A stretch of DNA of 64,000 nucleotides from Verrucomicrobiota bacterium (GTDB taxonomy: Bacteria > Verrucomicrobiota > Verrucomicrobiia > Opitutales > Opitutaceae). The position numbers and the translations under genes were made by a program. This document shows, in pieces, positions 31,500 to 39,738 of the stretch; position 1 is the first letter of the stretch, and each line of letters opens with the position of its first letter. A model generated the notes under the pieces. That model did not search any database. It saw nothing but the letters and a program-made list of their open reading frames with translations, and was not told the DNA's origin. Location of the stretch: positions 124,001 to 188,000 of the forward strand of contig JAEYUW010000024.1 of assembly GCA_023432225.1 (NCBI GenBank). Direction: 5' to 3'.

Positions 31500-32417
31500 C
31501 TAAAGGGGGATGGTCTCCTTCGGCTCCGCTCCAATCCGCAGTCGATGCGACGCGAAGCGCGGCGAAGCCGGTGCCACCGCGCGGCGGAACGAGCTGAAAA
31601 TTTCCGCGTCGAGCGCGGATTGCGGCCCGCGCAGCAGGGGATGCTGACTCGTGCCGAGGCGCCGGGCACACTCGAGCGCGGTGGCGAGCATCGCGCTGCG
31701 CGTCGTCGCGTGCGGGTGCTGGGCCAGCACATCGACCAGCGCTTGGGTGAATGAACCGCCGGTGCGCGTGGAGTAATCGGCGCGCTCGTTGTCGCGACAG
31801 GCGCTGAGCACGACATGGTTCAGCGTGTTGTCCGATTGCACGGTGTCGCCATCGGGATCGGCGCGGTAGCCGCGCCACGGCCGCGACCACACCGGCAGCC
31901 GCCACCGGGAGAGCGAACCGCTGCCGACGGCGTCGGCGTGACAGGCATCGATCACGCAATACAGCGAGACGCGGCTTTCGGCCGGGAGCAGCCAGCGCAG
32001 GAGATCGTCGCTGCGGATCGGGCCGGCGGTCTGCGCGTCGTGGGGATAAAGAAAATCGCCGGTTTCGCTGGTCGAGGCGCCGGAGCCGGTGAGCGAGAAG
32101 CCGTGGCCGCTGAACGCGAGCACACAGACGTCTCCGGCGCGGGCCTGGATGACGAGCGCGCGCACGGCGCGACGGATCTCGTCGCGCGTCGCGTGCTCGT
32201 TGAGCAGCAGTTCGCAGGCGAAGCCGCGCTTGGCCAGCTGCGGGGCCAGCAACCACGGATTGCGGTCTGCCCCGGGCAACGGCGGCAGCGACGGCACGCC
32301 GGTGACGGCCGGATACTGCGCCACGCCGATGAGCAGCGCCCGGCGATGAAAACGGCGCCCGGCCGCCACAGCGCGGGGCGGAAGCACGAGCAGAGAATGC
32401 GGTGAGCACTTCGGCAT
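31500..32417 (-). CDS. Caspase-family (peptidase C14, metacaspase-like) protein
   Basis: The 305-residue protein has the p20 caspase fold. It runs from RRALLIGVAQYPAVTGVPSL (first strand), through PLPGADRNPWLLAPQLAKRG and ATRDEIRRAVRALV, to the catalytic His105 in VLAFSGHGFS. The catalytic Cys159 is in CVIDACHAD, the usual DACHSG position. NHVVLSACRDNERADYS follows. There is no clear signal peptide or TM segment. Family members cut after basic or acidic residues and act in regulated proteolysis or cell death. It is divergent from an ECF sigma gene (103 bp between the starts), which itself precedes a Ser/Thr kinase, so a shared signalling role is possible but inferred only from position. Confidence 0.88.
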   Translation of the reverse strand: MPKCSPHSLLVLPPRAVAAGRRFHRRALLIGVAQYPAVTGVPSLPPLPGADRNPWLLAPQLAKRGFACELLLNEHATRDEIRRAVRALVIQARAGDVCVLAFSGHGFSLTGSGASTSETGDFLYPHDAQTAGPIRSDDLLRWLLPAESRVSLYCVIDACHADAVGSGSLSRWRLPVWSRPWRGYRADPDGDTVQSDNTLNHVVLSACRDNERADYSTRTGGSFTQALVDVLAQHPHATTRSAMLATALECARRLGTSQHPLLRGPQSALDAEIFSSFRRAVAPASPRFASHRLRIGAEPKETIPL

Positions 32418-32520
32418 TACCCCCTCTCTAACGCGCAGCCTTGGTGGTATATTTCAAAAAATTACGGCCTGGGCGTTTTTTCGCCGAAAGATTGGGCTGC
32501 GCTCCCGCGTTGTCACGTTT

Positions 32521-33165
32521 ATGAATCCCACGAACATGGCTCCCGAAATCCCGCCGCCATCGACCCTGCGCACCCGCCCGACGCTGTTGTTCCGTCTGCG
32601 CGACTGGAATGACGAGGCGAGCTGGACCGAGTTTTACCGCCTCTATTACCAATTCGTCTATGGCTGCACCCGCCGCGCCGGGCTGTCGCATGCCGACGCG
32701 GAGGAAGTGACCCAGGATGTCTTCAAGCGCGTGGCGGAGACTGTGCACGAATTCGAGGCCGATCCCGCACGCGGCTCCTTCCGCGGCTGGCTGCTCAATC
32801 TCACCCGCTGGCGCATCACCGATAAGTTTCGCGCGCACCGACCGCATGAGCGTTATCCCGCGCGCTCGGCGGGCGAAGACGACCGCACGGCGACGATCGA
32901 GCGCTTGCCCAACGGCGAGGATGTGAACGCCGCGTGGGACGAAGAATGGCAGCGCCACGTGCTCGAAGCGGCGCTCGCGCGGCTCGCGCGGCGCGTGCCG
33001 GCGAAACATTTCCAGATTTTCGATCTCTACCGCCGTCAGGGCTGGTCCGTGCTGAAGGTGGCGCGCGAACTCGGCGTGAATGCCGCCTCCGTCTACCTGA
33101 TCAGCCATCGCCTGACCAAGCTCCTCAAGAACGAGGTCGAACTCATTCGCGTGCGCCTGGCCTGA
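32521..33165 (+). CDS. ECF RNA polymerase sigma factor (planctomycete/verrucomicrobial type)
   Basis: The 214-residue protein contains region 2 (SWTEFYRLYYQFVYGCTRRA, then HADAEEVTQDVFKRVAETVH and GSFRGWLLNLTRWRITDKFR). A region 4 with an unusual VPAKHFQIFDLYRRQGWSVL, then KVARELGVNAASVYLISHRL, follows. This is the branch found near Ser/Thr kinases in Planctomycetes and Verrucomicrobia, where the kinase takes the place of a classical anti-sigma factor. No zinc-finger anti-sigma is present nearby. The kinase-WD40 gene lies 552 bp downstream on the same strand. Confidence 0.92.
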   Translation: MNPTNMAPEIPPPSTLRTRPTLLFRLRDWNDEASWTEFYRLYYQFVYGCTRRAGLSHADAEEVTQDVFKRVAETVHEFEADPARGSFRGWLLNLTRWRITDKFRAHRPHERYPARSAGEDDRTATIERLPNGEDVNAAWDEEWQRHVLEAALARLARRVPAKHFQIFDLYRRQGWSVLKVARELGVNAASVYLISHRLTKLLKNEVELIRVRLA

Positions 33166-33341
33166 GCCCGGCTGCACCGCTCCGCTTCGCCCCCCTGAGC
33201 TACCGGGCGAAACGCGCGGTGCTTCGACTGGGCACTGATCTGCCAGCGCCGGCCGAAGCACCGCGTCCCATCTTCCACCGTCGGTTGCGTCCGGCCTGAT
33301 TCGGGTCACTCACGGTCGCCGGACGCGCCGGCGGTGGTTCG

Positions 33342-33368
33342 GTGGCGGAAGCCGGGAGGCTTTCCGCG
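33342..33368 (+). repeat. REP-like half element, GCGGAA class
   Basis: GTGGCGGAAGCC, a GGGA loop and GGCTTTCCGC form a 9-bp stem with a GTGG foot, the accepted variant of GTAG in REP elements of other bacteria. Confidence 0.55.
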
Positions 33369-33395
33369 CGTGAGCGGCGTAGACCTCGCCGCAGG

Positions 33396-33456
33396 GTAGC
33401 GGAACGCGTGAGCGTTTCGTTGTTCGCACGGGCGAAAAACTCACGTTTTCCGCTAC
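33396..33456. repeat. BIME-like element, GCGGAA/GTGA class
   Basis: Two REP units face each other. The left is GTAGCGGAACGC, loop GTGA, GCGTTTCG. The right, read backwards, is GTAGCGGAAAAC, loop GTGA, GTTTTTCGC. It is the best-preserved copy of this class in the window. Its right half is identical to that of the element at 19855-19915. Confidence 0.85.
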
Positions 33457-33584
33457 GCCTCAGGCTAGGTGGTGAAACATCCGGGATGGCGCGGAAGCTG
33501 GGAGGGTTTCGCGAGCAAGGCTGCGGGGCTAGCCGGGCGTGAGAGCTGGCGGGCGAGTGCGGCGCGTGCCGCGGGGTCGCGTGA

Positions 33585-33609
33585 GGCTCGACCCGAGGTC
33601 GAGCCCTAC
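33585..33609 (-). repeat. REP-like hairpin with GTAG foot
   Basis: On the minus strand GTAG is followed by a 9-bp perfect stem (GGCTCGACC against GGTCGAGCC, three-base loop). Confidence 0.6.
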
Positions 33610-33625
33610 AGGCGGCGGGCTCGGC

Positions 33626-33650
33626 GCGAAATTCTGACGAATTCCGCTAC
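33626..33650 (-). repeat. REP-like half element, GCGGAA class
   Basis: On the minus strand GTAGCGGAATTC is followed by loop GTCA and GAATTTCGC, i.e. the right half of the element at 55423 with one loop change. Confidence 0.65.
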
Positions 33651-33717
33651 GCGGCCTCGGTTGCGACACAGCGCGCTATCGACTCGCGTTGCCGGACCGG
33701 ACACAACCGCGGCGGTC

Positions 33718-36660
33718 ATGTCCGTCGTCACCTCGCCCGCGCCGCGCATTCCCGACTATGAGCTGATCCGGCTCATCGGCGGCGGCAGCTATGGCGACGT
33801 GTGGCTGGCGCGCGGCATCACGGGCGCGTTTCGCGCCGTGAAAATCGTCTGGCGCGACCGCTTTCCGAATCCCCGGCCGTTTGCCCGCGAGTTCGAGGGC
33901 ATCACGCGTTTCGCCGCCGTGTCGCTGCGCGAGCCCTCGCAACTCGCTTTGCTCCACGCCGGCCGCGACGACGCCGTCGGGATGTTCTATTATGTAATGG
34001 AACTGGCCGACGACGCGGAGCACGGCCGCACCGTCGATCCGGCGACGTATCGGCCGCTGACTTTGCGCGAAGTGCAATCGCGGCACGGACGTTTACCGGT
34101 GAGCGAAGTGATCACGCTGGGCGCGGCCCTCGCGCGTGCGCTCGCGAGCCTGCACGCCGCCGGGCTCGTGCATCGCGACGTCAAGCAGTCGAACGTGATC
34201 TTCGTCGGCGGTGTGCCCAAACTCGCCGACGTCGGACTCGTCACCTCCGCCAGCGCGCCCGAGGTGACGTTCGTGGGCACGGAAGGCTTCGTGCCGCCCG
34301 AGGGGCCCGGCGCGCCGCCGGCCGATGTGTTCAGTCTCGGCAAACTGCTTTATGAACTCGCGACGGGCGTCGATCGCACGGAATTCCCGCGCCTGCCGCT
34401 GGATTTTGCGCAATGGCCGGATCACCGCGAATTCATGGAGCTGAACGAGGTGCTCCTGCGGGCGTGCGAGGGCGACGCGCGGCGGCGCTACGCGGATGCG
34501 GGAGCGCTGTTGGACGAGTTGCTGCTACTCCAGGCCGGCAAATCCGTCCGACGCATGCGTCGGACCGAGCAGCGACTGAGTCGCGCGCTGCGCATCGCGG
34601 CGGCGCTCGGCATCATCGCCGCAGTCGCGGGCGCCGGCGCCTGGGTCGAACGGCAGCGGGCCAACAGCGAAATGAAACTGCGCGCGGCGGCGGAAGCGGA
34701 GCGCGATGCACTGGCGCGGCGCAGCATCTATGCGGCGCGGCTCACGCAGGCGCAGCAGGCGTTGGAGCGCGACGACTTCGGACGCGCGCGGCGGTTTCTG
34801 GCGGAGTGCGCGCCGACGGCGGGCGAGCCGGATTTGCGCGGATTCGAGTGGCAGGCGTTGCACCATCAGGCTGCCGGCGATCCGGCGCGGGTGTGGCAGA
34901 GTGGCGGGGCGGCGGGCATGCGGGTCTGCGTGTCGCCGGATGGACGGCGCGCGGCCGTTTTGCTCGGCGGGGCGAAGGTGCAACTGTGGTCGGTCGCGCA
35001 CGGAACCCTTGAGCGCACGATCGAAGGAATGACCGGGCTCGCCGCGTTTTCGCCCGACGGCCGGTGGTTGCTCGGCACGGGAGCCGGCGGACGATTGATG
35101 CGTTGGAGCACCGACGACGGACGGGCCGACGGCGAAGGAGTCGATGGCATCTACGCGCCGCTGGTCTGGCGCGATGATCGATGCGCGTGGACGTTGGTGG
35201 CGGATGCGGACGGAGTGGTCCTGGCGCTGCGCTGCTGGAATTTTGCGGAACGCAAAGTCGAGGTCGACCACCCGCTGACGGAGCGCCTCGGTCGGCGCGG
35301 TTACTACGGCGCCGCGGTTTCCCCGGACGGAACCGCGATGGTGCTGGCCACGCGGCTCAACCGCGCTTCGGAAATCGGCTGGCGGTTGCACGTGTGGCGG
35401 CTGGCGGATCTCACGCTGGTTCGCGAATGGGAGACGCCGCACCGGCCGACGGCGCTGGCGTTGACGGCTGAGCGATTGTTCTGCGGCTGGGGCGACACGG
35501 GCGAGGTCGAGGCTTGGCGGTGCAGCGATGGCGCGTCGTTGTGGCGCGCGACGCTTGGCCGCCCGCCGACGGTGCTGGCGCTGCACGACGGGCGACTCGC
35601 CGTCGGCGCGCGCGCTTCGAGTGTGTGGGTGCTCGATGCGACGAACGGCGCGGTCGTGCGGCAGTGGCGTGGCTTGGAAAGCGACGGGCAGGGCGTGGCG
35701 TGGTTGCCCGGCGGTGGCGTGCTGGCGACCGGCAACGGCGGCGATGTGCGCGCGTGGTCCGCGGAGTCCGGAGCGACGGCGGGTGCGCTCGACGGCTTCG
35801 CCAATCCCGCCGCGGGTGGCCGTGCGCTGTGCGTTTCCGCGGACGGCGCGCTCGTCGCGGCCACTGCGCCGGACAGCGCGGTGCGAGTCGCAGAAACGGC
35901 GACGGGGGCGGAGCGCGCTTTGTTTGCCGACGTGGTGGCGCCGCTGGCGTTCGCGGAGGATGGCGTCTGGCTTTTGACGCAGCAGGGGACGTTGGAGCGG
36001 CGACGGTTCGCACCGGGCGGCGACGCGGTGGCGACGGTCAAGCTGCCGTTCGTGCCGTTGCAGGGAGCGATTGCTCTGCGCGCCGAGCGGGCCGTGTTTT
36101 CCGATCGAGGCGGGATGTTGGGCGTCGTGTCCCTTCGCGGGGGCGCACCGATCACGCGGGACAGCGGGCACACGGCGATTTGGTGGGTGGCCTTGTCCAA
36201 CGACGGCAAGCTGGTCGCGACGGGAGGCCGGGACAGTTGCGTGCGCTTGTGGCGGGCTGACACGCTGGAACTCGTGCGCGAATGGAAAGCGGCGCGCCCG
36301 GCGGTGAATGGCAGTTTTTCACCGGACGATCGCTGGCTGGCGTGGGGCCAGAACAACGGCGACGCCGGCGTGCGGGAAGTGGCGGGCGACGGGGCGCACA
36401 CGATCGCGACGAGCAGCAGCGTGCTGCAGGCGGTGACGTTTCACCCGCGTGCGCCGCGGCTATTCCTCGGTGGACGCGAGGGCATCGTGCACGTGGTGGA
36501 CACGCGCGACTGGCGTGAGCAGATCGACCTCCACGCCGCTCTTCCGGGACGCCCGGCCGGAAGTGTCGTGCGCACCGCCGCCAGTGGAGACGGCAGTGTC
36601 CTGGTGGGTTACTTGGAGGAAGGCCTGCTGCGGATCTGGCGGGCGTCGCCGAAAGATTAA
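33718..36660 (+). CDS. Ser/Thr protein kinase with TM helix and WD40-like propeller
   Basis: The product is 980 residues from the ATG at 33718. The kinase domain (about 12-270) has the G-loop IGGGSYGDVWLARG, Lys42 in AVKIVW, HRD in LVHRDVKQSNVIF (Asp154, Asn159) and metal-binding Asp171 in ADVGLV, where the usual DFG reads DVG. A TM helix is near 289-310 (IAAALGIIAAVAGAGAW). It is followed by a helical segment (RSIYAARLTQAQQALERDDF) and a C-terminal WD40-type propeller of about 560 residues (e.g. RAAVLLGGAKVQLWSVAHG, GDVRAWSAESG, VATGGRDSCVRLWRAD). The kinase faces the cytoplasm and the propeller the periplasm. It is probably a partner of the ECF sigma factor encoded upstream. The stop codon shares a TTAA with the convergent gene. 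Confidence 0.93.
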   Translation: MSVVTSPAPRIPDYELIRLIGGGSYGDVWLARGITGAFRAVKIVWRDRFPNPRPFAREFEGITRFAAVSLREPSQLALLHAGRDDAVGMFYYVMELADDAEHGRTVDPATYRPLTLREVQSRHGRLPVSEVITLGAALARALASLHAAGLVHRDVKQSNVIFVGGVPKLADVGLVTSASAPEVTFVGTEGFVPPEGPGAPPADVFSLGKLLYELATGVDRTEFPRLPLDFAQWPDHREFMELNEVLLRACEGDARRRYADAGALLDELLLLQAGKSVRRMRRTEQRLSRALRIAAALGIIAAVAGAGAWVERQRANSEMKLRAAAEAERDALARRSIYAARLTQAQQALERDDFGRARRFLAECAPTAGEPDLRGFEWQALHHQAAGDPARVWQSGGAAGMRVCVSPDGRRAAVLLGGAKVQLWSVAHGTLERTIEGMTGLAAFSPDGRWLLGTGAGGRLMRWSTDDGRADGEGVDGIYAPLVWRDDRCAWTLVADADGVVLALRCWNFAERKVEVDHPLTERLGRRGYYGAAVSPDGTAMVLATRLNRASEIGWRLHVWRLADLTLVREWETPHRPTALALTAERLFCGWGDTGEVEAWRCSDGASLWRATLGRPPTVLALHDGRLAVGARASSVWVLDATNGAVVRQWRGLESDGQGVAWLPGGGVLATGNGGDVRAWSAESGATAGALDGFANPAAGGRALCVSADGALVAATAPDSAVRVAETATGAERALFADVVAPLAFAEDGVWLLTQQGTLERRRFAPGGDAVATVKLPFVPLQGAIALRAERAVFSDRGGMLGVVSLRGGAPITRDSGHTAIWWVALSNDGKLVATGGRDSCVRLWRADTLELVREWKAARPAVNGSFSPDDRWLAWGQNNGDAGVREVAGDGAHTIATSSSVLQAVTFHPRAPRLFLGGREGIVHVVDTRDWREQIDLHAALPGRPAGSVVRTAASGDGSVLVGYLEEGLLRIWRASPKD

Positions 36661-37280
36661 CTTTCCATCGCGGAGGGCGGAATCGGCTGAATGCCGCCGT
36701 CCTCGGCTTGGGCCGCGATCGTGCCGACCGGATACTGATCGTAGAACACTTCGAGTTCGCACCACGGCGCGCTGAACTCGATTTCGTAGAGATGATCGAA
36801 CTCGATCCAGCCACCGGCGGACATGCGCGGGTTGGAGGGCTCGATGGCGAAGAAACCATTCACGGATTGAGGCACGCGGCCTTGATTCTCCCACGTGGGC
36901 GGCACGGTGGGAGAGGAGCCCGGGACGCGGGTGAGCTCGACGATGCGGGCGTTGGCGTCGGGCGAACTCGGGCGCGCCCACACGAGTTTGGTGCGGTGTT
37001 GTGCGCCGCTGTCGTGCAGGCCGTAACGCACGGTGCGGTTGCCGCTGGTGTTCACGTAGCGGCCGACGAGCCAGACGCTGCGGCGCGAAATGAAGCGGTT
37101 GGTCGCCGGGTCCCAAGGCGCGTAGCACTTCCAGACGATTTCGGCGCGTCCGCCCATGGTGAGCTGGATGGACAGGGTGGAGCACTCGCGATGCTGGCCG
37201 GGCGGCTGGCCACGGGAGGGAGCGCGAGCCGGGGTCGGCCAGGCGCGGTTCGAGGAAGGATTTTCGTCGGGGCGGAGCAT
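36657..37280 (-). CDS. Hypothetical protein, beta-rich
   Basis: A 207-residue protein I do not recognise. It has no signal peptide or TM helix. After a Pro-rich leader (MLRPDENPSSNRAWPTPARA) it is rich in aromatic residues and predicted strands: TLSIQLTMGGRAEIVWKCYA, FISRRSVWLVGRYVNTSGN, VRYGLHDSGAQHRTKLVWAR, IEFDHLYEIEFSAPWCELEV. It looks like a single beta-sandwich. The leader may be non-coding; the next ATG (37157) would cut into the first strand, so I keep the long start. It is convergent with the kinase gene, and the two stop codons overlap in one TTAA. The function is unknown. Confidence 0.68.
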   Translation of the reverse strand: MLRPDENPSSNRAWPTPARAPSRGQPPGQHRECSTLSIQLTMGGRAEIVWKCYAPWDPATNRFISRRSVWLVGRYVNTSGNRTVRYGLHDSGAQHRTKLVWARPSSPDANARIVELTRVPGSSPTVPPTWENQGRVPQSVNGFFAIEPSNPRMSAGGWIEFDHLYEIEFSAPWCELEVFYDQYPVGTIAAQAEDGGIQPIPPSAMES

Positions 37281-37499
37281 GGGTGGGATGGGTTACGAGA
37301 CGGTGATCGATAAACCTAACGAAACGATCAGGCGCGATCTTTCGGGAAAACAGCGCGGCGGCGAGTCTTCGCGCGGGTCAACGATGTGCGTGCCGCCGCG
37401 GTTGCGTTGCGTGCGCGCGACGGGAAATCGTCTCGCGGTCGCGACGGCCAGCCTTGACCACGGGCGCCGCACTCGCGTCGATCACCCTGTCTTCTCCCC

Positions 37500-38963
37500 A
37501 TGAAAATCCCTGCTCTGTTTCGTTCGTTGGTGGCGTGCGCGCTCCTGGTGTTGGTCGGCGTGGCGGGCGCGTCGGAAGCACGCGCGTCGTCCGTGCAACT
37601 CGCGCCCGCCGACGGTGCGCATGAAGTCTCGCTGAATGCCGCGCTCGAATGGCCGGCGGTGGAAGGCGCGACGGCTTACGACGTCTATTTCGGCACCGGG
37701 GACGCGCTGGTGTTGCAGTGCCGCGTCGCGCCGCCGCGCTTCGTGTTGGAGACGTTGCGTGCGGGCACGGCGTATCGCTGGCGCGTCGACGCGGTCACGG
37801 CGGACGGTGTGAGGCCGGGGGCCGTGCGGAGCTTCACGACGGTGGCGAAACCGGGCGCGGAGGAGACGTTGCTGTGGGCGGCCCGCATCGCCCGCAGCGT
37901 GCGCGCGCTCTGGACGCCGGAGACGCTCGGTGGGTTCAACTACACCCAGGGCATGGTGGCCGAGGGAATGCACCGCATCGGTGTTCGCACCGGGCGGCCG
38001 GACGATGTGCAGTTCGCGCAGACGTGGCTGGATCGCTTCGTCGGTCCGGACGGCGTGATCGACCCGAAGGCTTATCCGCCGAAACTCTACAGCCTCGACC
38101 GCGTGCGGCCGGGCCCGGCGCTGTTGCTGACGTATGAGCGCACGGGCGACGAGCGTTACCGGAAGGCGATGCGCGAACTCGTCCAGCAGCTCGAGGAGCA
38201 GCCGCGCACGTCGGAGGGCGGTTACTGGCATCGCTCGACTTACCCGAACCAGATGTGGCTCGACGGCATCTACATGGCGGACGTGTTTGCGGTGCGCTAC
38301 GGAGCGAAATTCGGCGAGCCGAAGCTGTTCGACGAGGCGGTGCACCAGATCACGCTCATCCACCGCCATACGCACGATCCGCGCACGGGGTTGTATTTCC
38401 ACGGCTGGGACGAGAGCAAAACGCGTCCCTGGGCCGACAAGGTCACCGGCACCTCGCCGGAAATCTGGGCGCGCGCGGTGGGTTGGTATGCGATGGCGAT
38501 GGTCGATGTGCTCGACGCGTTGCCGCCGGATCATCCCGGCCGGGCGCAAGTGCTGCCGTTGCTCCGCGACTTGTGCGCGGCGCTGTTGAAGGTGCAGGAC
38601 CGCGACACGGCGGGCTGGTGGCAGATCATGGACAAGCCGACGGGGCCGAAGAACTACATCGAGAGCTCGTGCTCGCTGATGTTCGCGTATGCGTTTCTGC
38701 GCGGCGCGCAGGCGGGCTATCTGCCGGCGGAGTATCGGGAGCACGGCCGGCGCGCGCTGCGCGGGATGCTCAACCACAAGATCGACGTGAAGCCCGACGG
38801 CACGATGGACATTCGCGACACGGTGGTCGTCGGCACGCTCGGCGGCAGCGGTGGCTTCTACGATTCTTACATGAAGGACAAGATCGTGACCAACGACCAG
38901 AAGGCGATCGGCACGTTCATGTTCCTGAGCCTGGTGTTGGCGGACGACGTCGCGGCAAAGTAG
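37500..38963 (+). CDS. Unsaturated glucuronyl/rhamnogalacturonyl hydrolase, GH105 type
   Basis: The 487-residue protein has a signal peptide (MKIPALFRSLVACALLVLVG, cut near ASEARA). An N-terminal fibronectin-III-like domain follows (about 30-115, ALEWPAVEGATAYDVYFGTG). The (alpha/alpha)6 barrel of GH105 contains YTQGMVAEGMHRIG, GYWHRSTYPNQMWLDGIYMA, then HGWDESKTRPWADKVTGTSP and EIWARAVGWYAMAMVDVLDA. The Asp of MWLDGIYM is the expected catalytic residue. GH105 enzymes release the unsaturated uronic acid from pectate- or rhamnogalacturonan-lyase products. The stop codon TAG lies in the GTAG foot of a REP-like hairpin. It belongs with the pectin locus to its right. Confidence 0.93.
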   Translation: MKIPALFRSLVACALLVLVGVAGASEARASSVQLAPADGAHEVSLNAALEWPAVEGATAYDVYFGTGDALVLQCRVAPPRFVLETLRAGTAYRWRVDAVTADGVRPGAVRSFTTVAKPGAEETLLWAARIARSVRALWTPETLGGFNYTQGMVAEGMHRIGVRTGRPDDVQFAQTWLDRFVGPDGVIDPKAYPPKLYSLDRVRPGPALLLTYERTGDERYRKAMRELVQQLEEQPRTSEGGYWHRSTYPNQMWLDGIYMADVFAVRYGAKFGEPKLFDEAVHQITLIHRHTHDPRTGLYFHGWDESKTRPWADKVTGTSPEIWARAVGWYAMAMVDVLDALPPDHPGRAQVLPLLRDLCAALLKVQDRDTAGWWQIMDKPTGPKNYIESSCSLMFAYAFLRGAQAGYLPAEYREHGRRALRGMLNHKIDVKPDGTMDIRDTVVVGTLGGSGGFYDSYMKDKIVTNDQKAIGTFMFLSLVLADDVAAK

Positions 38964-38982
38964 CGCCGGCTTCCAGCCGGCG
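38960..38982 (+). repeat. REP-like hairpin supplying the GH105 stop codon
   Basis: GTAG followed by an 8-bp perfect stem (CGCCGGCT-TCC-AGCCGGCG). The TAG at 38961-38963 is the stop codon of the GH105 gene. Confidence 0.7.
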
Positions 38983-38989
38983 TCGACCG

Positions 38990-39010
38990 GTGGCTCAGGC
39001 GAAACGCCTG
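38990..39010 (+). repeat. REP-like hairpin, CAGGCG class
   Basis: GTGGC followed by TCAGGCG-AAA-CGCCTG, a 6-bp stem related to the GCAGGCG element at 8016-8067. It lies directly after the hairpin at 38960. Confidence 0.5.
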
Positions 39011-39147
39011 TGCCGCCGCGGACCGCTGAACGCCACGCTTTACAGACGCCGTCGCGAGGGGCAGACATTGCACCGAAACCACCGCGCTGGGCCCGCGAGA
39101 TCTGTGGTTTTTGTCTGTTACCAAATAGCGCTGTCGGGCGAACAAAG

Positions 39148-39579
39148 ATGGGCTACACACTGCAAGCTGTGATCGGAGACGAGCGTGACTTTAGAGGCCA
39201 CGTCATCGAAGGCGCGCAGATAGTTCCGCTGCCACAAGGAAAGGCGTTGATGCCGATAGATGAAGACCTGCGTGAACGTTTTGGGATTCCGTTTCTTGAG
39301 TTCGGTCATACCGCCGATGCGCTACGGAGTGTCACCGAATTCGTCGCGCTTCTTGGAAAGAAGAAGCTGGCCTATGTGGAAGCCGAATTTTTTGGAGGAG
39401 CAGGCGGGCAATCGTCGGCGGTATGGACAGAAGGGAAGCTAGTTTCCGGTCCTCTTTGTGAGGACGATGCGATCAACCAAGCCCTGAGATTGTTAGGTGT
39501 CACAAGGGGCGATTCTCACGACGAGTTTGATGCTCTTGGTCTAGACAAGCATCGTGACACGGAAGATTGGAAAGCGTAG
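39148..39579 (+). CDS. Hypothetical protein of low G+C, possibly acquired
   Basis: The product is 143 residues from the ATG at 39148 (MGYTLQAVIGDERDFRGHVI). I do not recognise a named domain. The sequence is soluble and globular (LPQGKALMPIDEDLRERFGI, EFVALLGKKKLAYVEAEFFG, HDEFDALGLDKHRDTEDW) with a Gly-rich turn (FGGAGGQSS). Its base composition is close to 50-55% G+C, against about two thirds elsewhere, and it uses codons rare in the neighbours (ATA, AGA, CTA, TTA). That suggests recent transfer. It stands between the GH105 gene and the LacI gene without obvious partners. Immunity-type or stand-alone accessory roles are possible, but nothing in the sequence shows one. Confidence 0.75.
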   Translation: MGYTLQAVIGDERDFRGHVIEGAQIVPLPQGKALMPIDEDLRERFGIPFLEFGHTADALRSVTEFVALLGKKKLAYVEAEFFGGAGGQSSAVWTEGKLVSGPLCEDDAINQALRLLGVTRGDSHDEFDALGLDKHRDTEDWKA

Positions 39580-39652
39580 CTCAACTCGTAGCCGGCCCTG
39601 AGACGCAATAACTCCGTTGTTTGCTATCAAGCGCGTGCCGTTCTCGCTGCCG

Positions 39653-39738
39653 TTTCTTGGCCACGGATTTCACGGATGGAGTCGGATTGGCCGGATCGGT
39701 GTCATCCGTTTTAATCCGTCCAATCCGTGGTCAAGAAA
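39653..39738. repeat. Interspersed inverted repeat, CCACGGATT type
   Basis: TTTCTTGGCCACGGATT at the left and AATCCGTGGTCAAGAAA at the right are inverted copies (16 of 17 positions), with further CACGGAT/ATCCGT copies inside. Similar wording is scattered through many environmental genomes. Confidence 0.8.

Larger units (their letters stand above)
33166..33717. other. Gene-free stretch packed with REP-like elements
   Basis: No gene is supported in these 552 bases between the sigma factor and the kinase. At least four GTAG/GTGG-hairpin elements occur (33342-33368, 33396-33456, 33585-33609, 33626-33650). The rest is GC-rich without a clear pattern. A promoter for the kinase could lie close to 33.7 kb, but no convincing -35/-10 pair is visible. 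Confidence 0.6.

Noticed and set aside
29278..32409. A 1043-codon minus-strand open frame antisense to the FG-GAP gene and running through the caspase gene
   Set aside because: The product is dominated by Arg, His and Ala with no domain, as expected when a GC-rich gene is read in the antisense frame. The plus-strand FG-GAP protein and the minus-strand caspase (in another frame) have clear motifs.
33166..33717. The repeat-rich gap before the kinase as a CRISPR array
   Set aside because: The repeats are palindromes of differing classes with irregular spacing and no uniform spacers. No cas gene is present.
33469..33717. An 83-codon extension upstream of the kinase start
   Set aside because: It translates REP-like repeat sequence (33585, 33626). 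The kinase fold begins directly after the ATG at 33718.
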